Of a DNA stretch of 64,000 nt, positions 1 to 10,104 are shown in pieces. The notes beneath the pieces are model-generated. The model ran no database searches. It had not been told where the DNA came from and saw nothing but the letters and a program-made list of their open reading frames with translations. The stretch lies in contig NZ_OLMF01000004.1 in assembly GCF_900290195.1 (NCBI RefSeq), positions 1,582,942-1,646,941 of the forward strand. The letters run 5' to 3'. Made by a program: the position numbers and the translations under genes. The stretch is from Anaerococcus marasmi. Lineage in GTDB: Bacteria; Bacillota; Clostridia; Tissierellales; Peptoniphilaceae. The stretch's first letter is position 1. Each line of letters starts with the position of its first letter.

Positions 1-176
1 AATTAATTGACATGGGCTTTAAAGTCTATGTGACAGGCGGACTTGATGTAAATAGCCTAGAACTATTTAAGGGAATTGATGTTTATGCCTTTATAGCTGG
101 CAGGGGAATTGCTAAGGCAGAAAATCCAAAACAAGCTGCTATTGATTTTAAAGAAAAAATAAACGAAATATTTTAA
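1..176 (+). CDS. 3-keto-L-gulonate-6-phosphate decarboxylase-like protein, C-terminus (partial)
   Basis: The frame read from base 3 is open to a TAA at 174-176 and gives about 57 residues; the start lies outside the window. The tail has the pattern [26 protein letters not shown] and a closing helix. As I know the family, this is how orotidine-5'-phosphate-decarboxylase-superfamily 3-keto-L-gulonate-6-phosphate decarboxylases (UlaD/SgbH) end, with the GG and AGR elements in the phosphate-binding loops. Such enzymes give L-xylulose-5-phosphate and CO2. The related 3-hexulose-6-phosphate synthases share this fold and cannot be excluded from the tail alone. A transaldolase follows almost at once and then a transketolase, which suits a pentose phosphate product. 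Confidence 0.7.
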   Translation, partial: LIDMGFKVYVTGGLDVNSLELFKGIDVYAFIAGRGIAKAENPKQAAIDFKEKINEIF

Positions 177-193
177 TTGTGAGTTTTAAAACA

Positions 194-841
194 ATGAAAT
201 TTTTCTTAGACACAGCAAATGTAGACGAAATAAAAAGAATAAACGACCTAGGTCTTTGTGATGGAGTAACTACCAATCCATCTATTATCAACAAAGAAGG
301 AAGAGACTTCGAAGAGGTTGTTAAAGAAATATGCCAAATCGTAGATGGCCCTGTTTCTGCAGAGGTTACAAGTTATGAATATGAAGGGATGGTCGAAGAG
401 GCTAGAAAGCTTTCCAAATGGGCTGATAATATCATAGTCAAAATACCTATGACAGAAGAAGGACTTAAGGCAATTAAAACCCTAAGCGAAGAAGGAATCA
501 AAACCAACTGCACCCTAATATTTTCTTTATCCCAAGGGATCATGGCTATGAAGGCAGGAGCAACTTTCATATCTCCATTTATGGGAAGAGTTGATGATAT
601 GGGCGAATCAGGTAAAAAGTTAATAGAAAATTTAAGAAAAGTCATAGATATCTACGGCTATGACTCAGAAATAATTGCAGCAAGTATAAGGCATAACAAG
701 CACCTAGAAGAAGCAGCTCTCGCAGGGGCTCATATTGCCACCATTCCAGGGAAGCTTTTCGACAAACTCTGGACCCACCCACTTACCACAGCAGGAATCG
801 AAGCCTTCAAGAAAGACTGGGATGCCTTTGAAAATAGATAG
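194..841 (+). CDS. tal: Transaldolase, small TalC/fructose-6-phosphate aldolase family
   Basis: A protein of about 215 residues starting [14 protein letters not shown], the usual start of this short family. I therefore choose ATG 194 over the in-frame GTG at 179; neither has a strong ribosome binding site. The GVTTNPS motif, the Schiff-base lysine in IIVKIPMT and the SPFMGRVDD motif are present. In this family Phe before the GR motif goes with transaldolase activity, while Tyr is typical of true fructose-6-phosphate aldolases, so the Phe here points to transaldolase. It moves a dihydroxyacetone unit between sugar phosphates in the cytosol. It starts 17 bases after the decarboxylase-like gene and is followed by transketolase, giving a compact non-oxidative pentose phosphate set. 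Confidence 0.88.
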   Translation: MKFFLDTANVDEIKRINDLGLCDGVTTNPSIINKEGRDFEEVVKEICQIVDGPVSAEVTSYEYEGMVEEARKLSKWADNIIVKIPMTEEGLKAIKTLSEEGIKTNCTLIFSLSQGIMAMKAGATFISPFMGRVDDMGESGKKLIENLRKVIDIYGYDSEIIAASIRHNKHLEEAALAGAHIATIPGKLFDKLWTHPLTTAGIEAFKKDWDAFENR

Positions 842-966
842 GTCATCGGAGTTGTGTGAGTTTTCATAATAATTGGAAGCATTTTCCATAAAGACCTTTT
901 ATATTTCTAAAAAATGTGAAAATTTATAGTAAAGTATAAGGTAGAAAGAATTATAAAGGAGAGCAA

Positions 967-2955
967 ATGTTTAATAAAAATGATAGGTTAGCAGTAAATG
1001 CTATAAGAGCTTTGTCCATAGCTCAAGTAGAAAAGGCCAACAGTGGACACCCAGGTCTACCAATGGGAGCAGCTCCTATGGCTTATGTTTTGTATAACAA
1101 GATTCTTAAGGCAAATCCAGAAAATGCGAACTGGTTCGATAGGGATAGATTTATCCTATCAGCAGGTCACGGTTCATCCATGCTTTATTCCTTGCTTCAT
1201 CTTTCAGGCTACAAGCTTTCCATGGATGAACTTAGGGAATTTAGGCAAATTGGTTCCTTAACTCCAGGACATCCTGAGTATGGTTATACCGAAGGAGTTG
1301 AAGTTACAACAGGTCCTTTGGGTCAAGGTATAGCCCAAGCAGTAGGAATGGCAATTGCTGAAAAGCATATGGCTGCCCTCTACAACAAGGAAGAAGCTAA
1401 GATAATCGACCACTACACCTACGCTTTGTGTGGAGATGGAGACCTAATGGAGGGAGTATCCTACGAGTCTATGTCTCTTGCCGGTCATCTTAAGCTTGAT
1501 AAGCTAATCGTTCTTTATGATTCAAACGATATTTGTCTTGATGGAGACCTTAATACATCCTTCTCTGAAAATGTAGAAGCGAGAGTTAAGGCACAAGGCT
1601 GGAACTATCTAAGGGTAGAAGATGGAAATGACCTAGAAGCGATCTACGACTCTATCATTAAGGCAAAAGAAAATACAGACGGACCAACCCTTATAGAAGT
1701 TAAGACTGTAATAGGCTATGGTTCAGCAAACGCCGGAACTAACAAGGTTCACGGAGCACCAATTGGATCAGATGACTTTGCTGCTGCAAAGAAAGTTTAC
1801 GCTTGGGATTATCCAGACTTTGAAATCCCTGAAGAAGTCTACGAGACTTTCAAAAATGGAGTAGGAAGTAAGGGAAAAAAAGCAAATAATAAGTGGGAAG
1901 AATACTTAAAATCCTACCAAGAAAAATATCCAGAAGACTACAAGGAACTTATGGCAGGAATCAATAGAGAACTTCCAGAAAACTTCATGGATCAGGTCAA
2001 AAAATACGACTCATCAATGAAGGCACTTGCTACAAGAGCATCTGGTGGAGAAATCATCCAAGATCTTGCTAAAATCACAAGAAACTTCTGGGGAGGATCA
2101 GCAGACCTATTCTCATCAAACAAGACAAACATCAAAGACTCCAAGGCCTTCAGAGACGAAAGCCCAGAAGGAAGAAATATCTGGTATGGAGTAAGAGAAT
2201 TTGCCATGGCTGCTATAGGAAATGGTATCATGGCCCACGGAGGAAGCTTCCACCATGTATCTACCTTCTTCGTATTTTCAGACTACTTAAAAGCTGCCGT
2301 TAGACTATCAGCCCTATCAGGACTTCCACTAACATACGCAATGACCCACGATTCAGTAGCTGTCGGAGAAGATGGACCAACCCACGAGCCAATCGAGCAA
2401 CTTGCTATGCTTAGAGCAATACCAAACACCATTGTCCTAAGACCAGCAGATGCTAACGAGACAAGACTTGCTTGGAAAGTTGCCCTAGAAAGCAAAGACA
2501 AGCCAGTAGTAATAGCCCTAACTCGTCAAGGAGTTCCAAACCTCAAAGAGACAGAAGAGATTGATAATATCGACAAGGGAGCCTACATCATAAAGGATGC
2601 TGAAAACCCAGACCTAGTATTAATAGCAACAGGATCAGAAGTAGCCCTAGCAATAGAAACCTCCAAGGCCCTAGAAGAAGAAGGAAAAAATATAAGAGTA
2701 GTATCAATGCCTTCTATGGAACTTTTCAGAGCTCAAGATAAGGCCTACAAGGAAGAAATCCTTCCAAAAGGAGTAAAGAAAGTTTCAATCGAAATGGGAA
2801 CAACATTCGGTTGGGCAGAATGGACAGGAGCTTGTGGCCTAAACATAGGAATAGATAGATTCGGAATCTCAGGCAAGGGAGACTTAGTACAAGAAGAACT
2901 CGGCTTTAGCGTAGAAGCTATCAAAGAGAAAATTGACGAGAGATTTTTTAAATAA
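967..2955 (+). CDS. tkt: Transketolase
   Basis: Full-length transketolase of 662 residues. It transfers two-carbon ketol units between pentose and other sugar phosphates with thiamine diphosphate and a divalent metal. Visible landmarks are SGHPGLPMG near residue 26, FILSAGHGS around 62-70, the ThDP/metal motif GDGDLMEGV at 156-164, and the pyrimidine-domain motif HDSVAVGEDGPTHEPIEQ; the C-terminal domain follows. ATG 967 sits behind AAAGGAG. The gap of 125 bases after the transaldolase leaves room for its own promoter, though I see no strong consensus. A hairpin with a T-run follows directly. The second half is noticeably poorer in T at third codon positions than the genes just downstream. 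Confidence 0.96.
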   Translation: MFNKNDRLAVNAIRALSIAQVEKANSGHPGLPMGAAPMAYVLYNKILKANPENANWFDRDRFILSAGHGSSMLYSLLHLSGYKLSMDELREFRQIGSLTPGHPEYGYTEGVEVTTGPLGQGIAQAVGMAIAEKHMAALYNKEEAKIIDHYTYALCGDGDLMEGVSYESMSLAGHLKLDKLIVLYDSNDICLDGDLNTSFSENVEARVKAQGWNYLRVEDGNDLEAIYDSIIKAKENTDGPTLIEVKTVIGYGSANAGTNKVHGAPIGSDDFAAAKKVYAWDYPDFEIPEEVYETFKNGVGSKGKKANNKWEEYLKSYQEKYPEDYKELMAGINRELPENFMDQVKKYDSSMKALATRASGGEIIQDLAKITRNFWGGSADLFSSNKTNIKDSKAFRDESPEGRNIWYGVREFAMAAIGNGIMAHGGSFHHVSTFFVFSDYLKAAVRLSALSGLPLTYAMTHDSVAVGEDGPTHEPIEQLAMLRAIPNTIVLRPADANETRLAWKVALESKDKPVVIALTRQGVPNLKETEEIDNIDKGAYIIKDAENPDLVLIATGSEVALAIETSKALEEEGKNIRVVSMPSMELFRAQDKAYKEEILPKGVKKVSIEMGTTFGWAEWTGACGLNIGIDRFGISGKGDLVQEELGFSVEAIKEKIDERFFK

Positions 2956-2969
2956 ATCCTAAAATATAA

Positions 2970-3000
2970 GGTGCGTCTTAACTGGCGCATCTTTTTTCTT
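2970..3000 (+). terminator. Rho-independent terminator after transketolase
   Basis: An 8-bp stem (2970-2977 with 2984-2991, two G-T pairs) around a 6-base loop is followed by a run of six T and more T-rich sequence, 14 bases after the tkt stop. Confidence 0.8.
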
Positions 3001-3028
3001 TACAAAAAAACCTTTTCTCTGCTAGAAT
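2999..3028 (+). promoter_or_regulatory. Candidate promoter of the glycosidase operon
   Basis: TTTACA at 2999-3004 and TAGAAT at 3023-3028 are separated by 18 bases, a fair sigma-A match about 20 bases before the GH123-like gene. It overlaps the T-run of the upstream terminator. Confidence 0.45.
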
Positions 3029-3050
3029 AGTACTTACATGGGAGGATTTT

Positions 3051-4682
3051 ATGGGAGATTGTAAGATTGAACTTTTTGAGGTAAGTCCTTATGTTAGGGG
3101 AGACTTTACTTATGAAAATATTGATTATGCCTATAGGGGAGATTTGTTTTCTGCTTCTTTTATTATAGAGAATCTTTCGTCAGAGAGTTTATCTGTCAAG
3201 ATTGAGCCTTCTTCTTTAAGATCTTCCGAATCTTGTATTCCTTTGGATTTTATTTCTATAAGGATTCTTGAAAAAGCAAGAGGCCATATAGGAAGAGGGT
3301 ATGATAGGACTCTTATGCCGGATTTTCCAAAGCTTGAACTTGATGATATTATAGACTATAAATCTTCAGCTGTAATAGAAGGCGGTTCTTCACTTAGGTT
3401 TTTCTATTATGTAAATTTCCCAAAAGATGCTAAGCCAAAGCTTTATAAGGGTAAAATTAATATTTATTATCAGAAATCTCATTTTGAATTAGAGTTTTCG
3501 ATTAGACTCTTAGACCTTTGTAGGGAGGAATCATCTTTTGATATAAATCTTTGGCAATATCCCTTCTCTTCTTATAGATTTTATGAGCTTTCCGAGAAAG
3601 AATTGTTTGCTAAAAGGCACATGGACATTTTAAGAGAGCATCTCTTCTTGTACAAGACACTTTCTGGAAAAACTCTTACTACAACCATAGTAGATGAACC
3701 CTGGGCCCATCAGACCTATGACGATAGCCCTTCTATGATTAGGGGGTTTTCGAAAGATGGAAGATATGATTTTGATTATTCCTACTTCGATAGATTTCTT
3801 AGTCTTGGCGAAAGTTGTGACATGCTTGATAAGATATATGCCTTTTCTCTCATAAGTTGGAGAGCTGCAACAAAGGATAAGGAATTTTGGCAAAGGTTTT
3901 TGCCGGATTTTATAGAACATTTGGATGATTTAGGATATTTTGACAAGACTTATATAGGGATTGATGAAAGAGACGAGGTGGAAGTAAGGGATGCTATAGA
4001 TTTTCTATCAAGCTTTAAAAACAAGGATGGGAATACTTTTAAAATTGCCTATCAGACTTCTTTTGACAAGGAAAATATTGAGCTTTTCGATAGGATAGAG
4101 GATGTCTCCTTTATTTTATCTAGCGTCGACGATGATTGTATTTCCTATGTTAGAGATAGGAGAAAGAAGGGGCTTTTTACAAGTCTTTATACTTGTACTG
4201 GAATATTTCCCAATACCTTCCTTTACTCAGAACCTTTCGAAGCAACTTGGCTAATTCTTTTTTCTTATCTAAATGGATTCGATGGATTCTTAAGATGGGC
4301 TCTTGACGCTTGGGTAAAAGATCCTAGGCAAGATACGAGCTTCTTTCTTTGGGAAAGCAGGGATTCCTTTCTTATATATCCGTCTAAGGATAAGAGGGAA
4401 AATAAACCTAGCCCTAGCCTAAGCTTTGAAGGAATGAGGATTGGACTTATGATGGTAGAGAAAATAGTATTTATTAGAAAGACCTTGAAGGGATACTACT
4501 TGGAGCAATTTGAAAAAGAAATACCTAGAATAAAACCAAAGACTTCCTTCGAAAATGAATATGGAGCAAGAGTATCTAGCAAAGGCGAGCTAGTAAAAAC
4601 CCTAGAAGAAGTAGAAATGATTTCAAAATTGATTTATAAGTATAGCAGGATTATTGAAGAGGGATTTTATGAAAATTATTGA
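3051..4682 (+). CDS. GH123/DUF4091-like glycoside hydrolase
   Basis: A protein of 543 residues. Residues about 1-150 look like a beta-sandwich. The rest resembles the DUF4091/GH123 TIM-barrel family: an acidic pair in YIGIDERDE near residue 305, and the C-terminal signature where FDGFLRWALDAWVKDP is followed by an LIYPS loop and SLSFEGMRIGLMMVEK. GH123 members remove beta-linked N-acetylgalactosamine using substrate assistance and an Asp-Glu pair; I read the DE here as that pair. There is no signal peptide, so it should act in the cytosol. It overlaps the GH92 gene by 14 bases, so the two are co-translated. The exact substrate is unknown; many DUF4091 proteins are uncharacterised. Confidence 0.65.
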   Translation: MGDCKIELFEVSPYVRGDFTYENIDYAYRGDLFSASFIIENLSSESLSVKIEPSSLRSSESCIPLDFISIRILEKARGHIGRGYDRTLMPDFPKLELDDIIDYKSSAVIEGGSSLRFFYYVNFPKDAKPKLYKGKINIYYQKSHFELEFSIRLLDLCREESSFDINLWQYPFSSYRFYELSEKELFAKRHMDILREHLFLYKTLSGKTLTTTIVDEPWAHQTYDDSPSMIRGFSKDGRYDFDYSYFDRFLSLGESCDMLDKIYAFSLISWRAATKDKEFWQRFLPDFIEHLDDLGYFDKTYIGIDERDEVEVRDAIDFLSSFKNKDGNTFKIAYQTSFDKENIELFDRIEDVSFILSSVDDDCISYVRDRRKKGLFTSLYTCTGIFPNTFLYSEPFEATWLILFSYLNGFDGFLRWALDAWVKDPRQDTSFFLWESRDSFLIYPSKDKRENKPSPSLSFEGMRIGLMMVEKIVFIRKTLKGYYLEQFEKEIPRIKPKTSFENEYGARVSSKGELVKTLEEVEMISKLIYKYSRIIEEGFYENY

Positions 4683-6783
4683 TGACATATTAAAAGATAT
4701 AAGATATACAGATACTAGGATAGGGACAGCTTCCGTAAGAGATTTTTCTAATGGCAATACCCTACCCTTGTGCGGGATGCCTCATGGGAATAATTATCTT
4801 ACACTGATGACCAGGGACGATGGGACTTTCTTCTTTCATCCAGAAGATAAAGATCTCCTTGCCTTTCGCATAAGCCACCAGCCTAGTCCTTGGATGGGAG
4901 ATTTTTCCTATATCAATATCCTTCCCTTTACGGATGATGAGAATATAAGTTATGACAGGGAAAAATCGATATTTAGACCGAATTTTCTTAAAATCTCTTA
5001 CAAGAATGGGGGAAGGGTCCTTGCTTCTATGATGGATTTGGGAGGAATAATCAAGTCTTGTGGAAAGGATTCTTTTAAAATATTTGCAGATGGTCTAAAA
5101 CTAGATAAGACTGGAGATTACTTGGAAGGATTTGTCATAAATTATGCGGCTTGTGAGGATAGGGATCTTAAGATGTATATCAAAATTGGTTTTTCAACAG
5201 CCTATAAGTTTTCTTTCGAGAAGGGATGCTACTATGTAAAGACAAGTAGTGATGATATATCTCTTAAGTTCGCAACATCTTTCATCTCAATGGACCAAGC
5301 CCGAGATAATTATGAAAAGATCCCTGATGATCTTGAACTTATCATCAAAGAATCTAAAAAGACTTGGGATAAATATTTCGATATTTTCCAAATAGGAGAC
5401 TTAGACTATGAGGATAATTTCCAAAAATTCACCCCTTACAGGAAGATAGACAAGGTAAAGTTCTTTTACCATGCTGTCTACAGAGCCTTCCTTTTTCCCA
5501 TGAAATTCTTCGAAAAGGATAAGGAAAATCAGGACATCTATTTCGATACTCATTCTAGGTCTATAAAAAGAGGGAAGTTTTATACAAATATTGGCTTTTG
5601 GGATGGACAGAAGACCCTCTTTCCCCTCCTTAGCCTCGTAGCAGAAGAAGATTTATCGGATATTTTAGAAGGGGTTTTGAACTTCTATCGTGATACCGGC
5701 TATCTTCCAAAGTGGCTCTCACCAGATGAGAGAGGACTTATGCCAGGAACCTTGGTTGAAAATGTGATAGCTGATGCCCTTACTAAGGGGATTTCTATCG
5801 ATAAGAAAGAACTTTTCTTAGAGGTCTTGTTGGATGCGGCTGAAAAGGAAGCAGAAGAAGATAGATATGGTCGTTTCAAGGCTAAAACCTACAGAAAGCT
5901 CGGCTATGTGCCATCAGACTTTCCCGAATCTGTCAACCAGACTCTTGATAACAGTCTAGCGGATTTTTCTATAGGAAGGCTTGCAGAGCTTTGCGGGAAG
6001 GAGAATTTGGCAGATAGATATTATTCTTATTCTAGAAATTGGGAAAAGCTCTTCGATTATGAGACTAAGTTTCTTAGGGCAAAGAATAGAGAAGGAAAGT
6101 TTGTAGGAGATTTTGATCCACTTTCCTGGGGTTCTCCCTACACAGAGGGATCAGCCTTCCAGAATTCCTACAATTGCTACCACGACTTTCCTAGATTGAT
6201 AGAGCTTTTTGGAGGAGATGATAAGTTTGAAGAAAGACTTGATTATATGATAAATGCGGATTCTAGCTATCATGTAGGATCTTATGGCTATGAGATCCAT
6301 GAAATGATCGAGATGAGTGATGCCCATTTTGGTCAATTTGCCATATCGAACCAACCTTCCTTTCATCTTCCTTACCTATACAATTTAGTCGGAAAGTATT
6401 GGAAGAGTGAAATTTTAGTAAAGACTTTGATGAGAGATTATTTTTCCTATAACTTTAGGGGATTTCCTGGAGATGAGGACAATGGTTCTATGGCATCTTG
6501 GTTTATCCTATCGGCTATGGGAATCTATCCACTCACACCAGCAAGTGGCTTTTATGAAATGGGTATAAGCCTTTTTGATAAGATGAAAGTGAAGCTTTCT
6601 TCGGGAAATACTATAGAAATTAGGACTCGCGAAAATTACCCCCACAAGAATTTTGTCAAATATATAAAAGTAGACGGGAAAATTTTAGAAGGAAAAAGAA
6701 TAAGCCATGAGGACTTTATAAGGGCAAGGGAGATAGTCTTTAGCTTGAATATACTTCCAGGGAGGGGAGATTATGAAAAGTAA
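4669..6783 (+). CDS. GH92 family alpha-mannosidase
   Basis: A protein of 704 residues with the GH92 fold: an N-terminal beta-sandwich opening with DTRIGTAS and NTLPLCGMPHGNN, then an alpha/alpha barrel. Landmarks are YTEGSAFQN (Glu493, matching the family's general acid), IHEMIEMSDAHFGQFAISNQPSFHLPYLYN and GDEDNGSMASWFILSAMG, which carries the calcium and base region. The His544-Glu545 pair matches the HE pair linked to alpha-1,2-mannosidase specificity in characterised GH92 enzymes. I choose ATG 4669, which has AGAGGG six bases upstream, over the in-frame TTG at 4654. Known GH92 enzymes are mostly secreted or periplasmic; this one lacks a signal peptide, so it probably acts on imported manno-oligosaccharides. 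Confidence 0.88.
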   Translation: MKIIDDILKDIRYTDTRIGTASVRDFSNGNTLPLCGMPHGNNYLTLMTRDDGTFFFHPEDKDLLAFRISHQPSPWMGDFSYINILPFTDDENISYDREKSIFRPNFLKISYKNGGRVLASMMDLGGIIKSCGKDSFKIFADGLKLDKTGDYLEGFVINYAACEDRDLKMYIKIGFSTAYKFSFEKGCYYVKTSSDDISLKFATSFISMDQARDNYEKIPDDLELIIKESKKTWDKYFDIFQIGDLDYEDNFQKFTPYRKIDKVKFFYHAVYRAFLFPMKFFEKDKENQDIYFDTHSRSIKRGKFYTNIGFWDGQKTLFPLLSLVAEEDLSDILEGVLNFYRDTGYLPKWLSPDERGLMPGTLVENVIADALTKGISIDKKELFLEVLLDAAEKEAEEDRYGRFKAKTYRKLGYVPSDFPESVNQTLDNSLADFSIGRLAELCGKENLADRYYSYSRNWEKLFDYETKFLRAKNREGKFVGDFDPLSWGSPYTEGSAFQNSYNCYHDFPRLIELFGGDDKFEERLDYMINADSSYHVGSYGYEIHEMIEMSDAHFGQFAISNQPSFHLPYLYNLVGKYWKSEILVKTLMRDYFSYNFRGFPGDEDNGSMASWFILSAMGIYPLTPASGFYEMGISLFDKMKVKLSSGNTIEIRTRENYPHKNFVKYIKVDGKILEGKRISHEDFIRAREIVFSLNILPGRGDYEK

Positions 6784-9700
6784 ATATTATATAGAAAAAA
6801 TAGATACTAATCAAAGAAGAATCAATCTTAATAAGTCTTGGAGATTTACTTTAGGGGATATTCCAGGATTTTACAAGAACTTCTTCGACGATTCTTCCTG
6901 GGATTATATAGACCTACCCCACGATTACTCAATAGCTAGACCTTATTCTAAGGCGGGAGAGGCCCAGTCTGCCTATAAGCTCGGAGGAGTGGGGCTTTAC
7001 AGGAAAAGTTTTATTATAGAGGAGAAAAAGAGAGCTAAACTTTCCTTTGATGGAATCTACTGTGATGTAGAAGTTTTCTTAAATGGGAAGAAACTAGCTT
7101 GCCACCACCATGGATACAGTCCCTTTCTAATCGATATTACTGATTTCCTTTATTATGATAGGGAAAATATTTTGGCTATCAAAGTTGATAATCCAATTCC
7201 TACTAGCCGCTGGTATTCCGGTTCTGGAATTTATAGAGAACTTGATCTCATCCTTACAGACGACATAGCCTTCGATGAAGTTAGGATTGATGATTATGGT
7301 TTAGAAGATAAAAAAGGAGAAATCGACCTAGAAATCAGGTCTTTTATTTCAAACAAGAGTAACTTTGATGAAGAAATTATCCTTGAACATAAGATTATCT
7401 ACAAGGACAAATTAGTTGAAAGATATAAATCAGAAGTTTTTTCCATAGAAGCTATGGGAGAAAGAGAGCTTAAAGATAGATTTCCTATTTCCTACCCAAG
7501 ACTTTGGAGCGTGGATAATCCCGAGTTTTACAAGATAGAATCTCTTATAAAACGTAAGGGTAAAATAATTGAAAAAATTACGATTGACTATGGCTTTAGA
7601 TACTTTGCTGCTAGATCTTCTAGGGGTTTTTCCTTAAATGGAAAGGCCATAAAGCTAAAGGCAGTCTGCCTCCACCACGATCAGGGGGCTCTTGGGGCGG
7701 CCGATTATTATAGGGCAATCCTTAGGCAAGTTCTGCTTATGAAGGATATGGGAGCAAATGCTATAAGAATCACCCACAACCCAGCTAGTAAGAAGTTAAT
7801 CGATATAGCGAACAAGGAGGGCATCCTCCTTATAGAGGAAATATTCGATGGATGGATTTTGGATAAGAATAATAATTACAAGGATTATTCTAGGTATTTT
7901 GCCCAAAAGATTGGTGAAAGCAAGCTCATAAATTCGACTTGTGGCATGACTTGGGGAGAATTTGACCTAAAGGAGACCTTAAGAAGAGATTATAATGCCC
8001 CATCAATCATAGCCTATTCTTTGGGCAATGAAATTTTGTGCGGGACTAACCAGACTAGGAGCAAGGAATATCCTAGTCTTGCCAGGGATTTGATAAGCTG
8101 GGCGAGAGGGCTTGACCAGAAGAGATTTCTAACTATAGGGGATAATTCCCTAAGAGATGGCTACGATAAAAACTTAGTCGAAATCGAAGAAGAACTCACA
8201 AAATCTAAGGGCCTTGTCGGTCTTAACTATTGCGATGGAGATAAATATGATAAGATCCACAAAGACCACCCTAATTGGATTCTCTGGCAGTCAGAATCTG
8301 CTTCATCAGTTAACTCTAGGGCTTGTTATGATAGGTTGGGAGATGATCTAAGAGAAGATATGCGCCTTACTTCCTATGATGAATCCGAAGTCGCCTGGGG
8401 AAATCTTGCAGCAGAATCCTGGTTTGATGTAATAAACCGCGACTTTGTAATGGGAGAGGCTGTATGGACGGGCTTCGATTATCTAGGTGAGCCAACTCCC
8501 TACAATGGCATCGAAAGGGGAGCGCCCTACGGCTTTCCTGCTCCTAGATCTTCCTTTTTCGGAATAGTTGATACGGCGGGATTTCCCAAAGACTCCTACT
8601 ATCTCTATAGGGCCTTGTGGAATGAAAAGGATACAACGACCCATATCCTTCCTTCTTGGAATCCTAAAGAACTAGGAGATTTGGCAGAAAATGTACCGAT
8701 TGTTGTCTACACTAATGCTTCTGCTATTGAGTTGATATTTACTGATGAAGATGGGAATATTAAATCTTTGGGAAAGAAATACATGGAGAAAGTTAGGACT
8801 GAGAGAGGATTTAGCTATAAGAAGGTCAAGGGAGTAGATGGTCCAAGATCTCTTTATATGACTTGGCATATGCCTTATGAGAAGGGAGAGATCTCTGCCA
8901 TATCCTTTGATGAAAATGGCAAAATCATAAGAAATACGGTAGGAAGATCTAAGGTTAAAACTCCTACTGAAGATACTTTTATAAAATTAGAGGCCTTTTA
9001 TCCTTCTATGGGAGAAAATAGGGAGGGAATTAACTTCATTACTATAGACCTTGTAGATAATGATGGGAATATCAAAACCGCCTTAACAGATGAAATATCC
9101 GTAGAAGTATCAGAAAATGCAAAGCTTCTTGGTCTGGATTCAGGCCTACAGACTGACTTCGAACTCTTTGCGACTGATAAGAAAAGGGCCTATGGGGGAA
9201 GGCTCCTTGCCATAGTTAAGGCAAAAGGTCCTGGTCCTCTTAAGCTTAAAGCTTCTGGCCAAAATTTAAGTCAGGTAGAGCTTACAATCCCTGTTTGGGG
9301 AGAATTTCACAAAAGAAATAGTCTAGTTTATGATAAGTATCTGATAAATTCTTCGTCAGAAGATCTTAATTTTGAAGGGGATAAGAAAATTACCTGGAAG
9401 CTAATAGAAAAAGGCAAGTATCATAGGACCTATGTGGGAGATTCTAAGATTGGACCGATGAACCTCTACGTTTTAGATATCAAGGGTGAGCTTAGGCTAA
9501 TGGATTATGAAATGGGTATTTTCGAAGAAGAGCTACCAATCTTCCCTAAATCCCTTCCCCTAGTAGATGAGGAGGGACAAATTTATTATCATGGCAAGGA
9601 GATAAGCTATGATGATTTTGATGAGGAAAAATTTAGGGGAGAGGGTTTTGTAAGAACTAGGGCAATGCTTAAAGTCTTAGGGGAAAATTATAAATCTTCT

Positions 9701-10054
9701 GTCAGTGTAAGAAAGCTAGTAGAAAGATACAGAAAAGATGCCTATATAGAGGATTTCGCCCTAGAAAAAAGAGTGAGTGAAGATGAGATATACTTCGCCT
9801 ACGATACCCAGCAGATATTTGGAGAAATTGAGATCTTTCCGCAAGGATCTTTTTCTAATCTTAGATTTTTCATAGGAGAAAGTGAGAATGAAGGAAGCTT
9901 CAAGGAGATTAGGGCTAATAAAATAGTAAAAGATTCTTCTAAGACTACTTTTACCTTCGAGAAATTTCCTGCAACATTAATCAAAATTATAGGCGATGTA
10001 AGAAATATTAGTAAAGTAAGGCTTAGGTCTATGAAGATTAAAGTGGAAGAATAG
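6773..10054 (+). CDS. GH2 family beta-galactosidase-like multidomain enzyme
   Basis: A long GH2 protein of 1093 residues. Order: sugar-binding jelly roll (~15-160), Ig-like domain (~165-275), TIM barrel (~280-600) with acid/base Glu420 in AYSLGNE and nucleophile Glu508 in LWQSESA, and GFDYLGEPTPY closing the active site. A DUF4982-like segment (around ILPSWNP and VYTNASAIELIF), further Ig-like domains and a discoidin-like C-terminus follow. GH2 covers beta-galactosidases, glucuronidases and mannosidases; the barrel and DUF4982 layout favour beta-galactosidase. It overlaps GH92 by 11 bases. No signal peptide is visible although the accessory domains are those of surface enzymes, so a cytosolic place is inferred. 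With GH123 and GH92 it would trim several sugars from one host-type glycan. Confidence 0.85.
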   Translation: MKSKYYIEKIDTNQRRINLNKSWRFTLGDIPGFYKNFFDDSSWDYIDLPHDYSIARPYSKAGEAQSAYKLGGVGLYRKSFIIEEKKRAKLSFDGIYCDVEVFLNGKKLACHHHGYSPFLIDITDFLYYDRENILAIKVDNPIPTSRWYSGSGIYRELDLILTDDIAFDEVRIDDYGLEDKKGEIDLEIRSFISNKSNFDEEIILEHKIIYKDKLVERYKSEVFSIEAMGERELKDRFPISYPRLWSVDNPEFYKIESLIKRKGKIIEKITIDYGFRYFAARSSRGFSLNGKAIKLKAVCLHHDQGALGAADYYRAILRQVLLMKDMGANAIRITHNPASKKLIDIANKEGILLIEEIFDGWILDKNNNYKDYSRYFAQKIGESKLINSTCGMTWGEFDLKETLRRDYNAPSIIAYSLGNEILCGTNQTRSKEYPSLARDLISWARGLDQKRFLTIGDNSLRDGYDKNLVEIEEELTKSKGLVGLNYCDGDKYDKIHKDHPNWILWQSESASSVNSRACYDRLGDDLREDMRLTSYDESEVAWGNLAAESWFDVINRDFVMGEAVWTGFDYLGEPTPYNGIERGAPYGFPAPRSSFFGIVDTAGFPKDSYYLYRALWNEKDTTTHILPSWNPKELGDLAENVPIVVYTNASAIELIFTDEDGNIKSLGKKYMEKVRTERGFSYKKVKGVDGPRSLYMTWHMPYEKGEISAISFDENGKIIRNTVGRSKVKTPTEDTFIKLEAFYPSMGENREGINFITIDLVDNDGNIKTALTDEISVEVSENAKLLGLDSGLQTDFELFATDKKRAYGGRLLAIVKAKGPGPLKLKASGQNLSQVELTIPVWGEFHKRNSLVYDKYLINSSSEDLNFEGDKKITWKLIEKGKYHRTYVGDSKIGPMNLYVLDIKGELRLMDYEMGIFEEELPIFPKSLPLVDEEGQIYYHGKEISYDDFDEEKFRGEGFVRTRAMLKVLGENYKSSVSVRKLVERYRKDAYIEDFALEKRVSEDEIYFAYDTQQIFGEIEIFPQGSFSNLRFFIGESENEGSFKEIRANKIVKDSSKTTFTFEKFPATLIKIIGDVRNISKVRLRSMKIKVEE

Positions 10055-10104
10055 AAGAAAATCTTGGGAATCGGTAGAATATATAGTGAAAGAAAAGAGG
10101 TAGT

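Noticed and set aside
179..193. GTG 179 as transaldolase start
   Set aside because: Adds five residues before the family-typical [12 protein letters not shown] 194 preferred.
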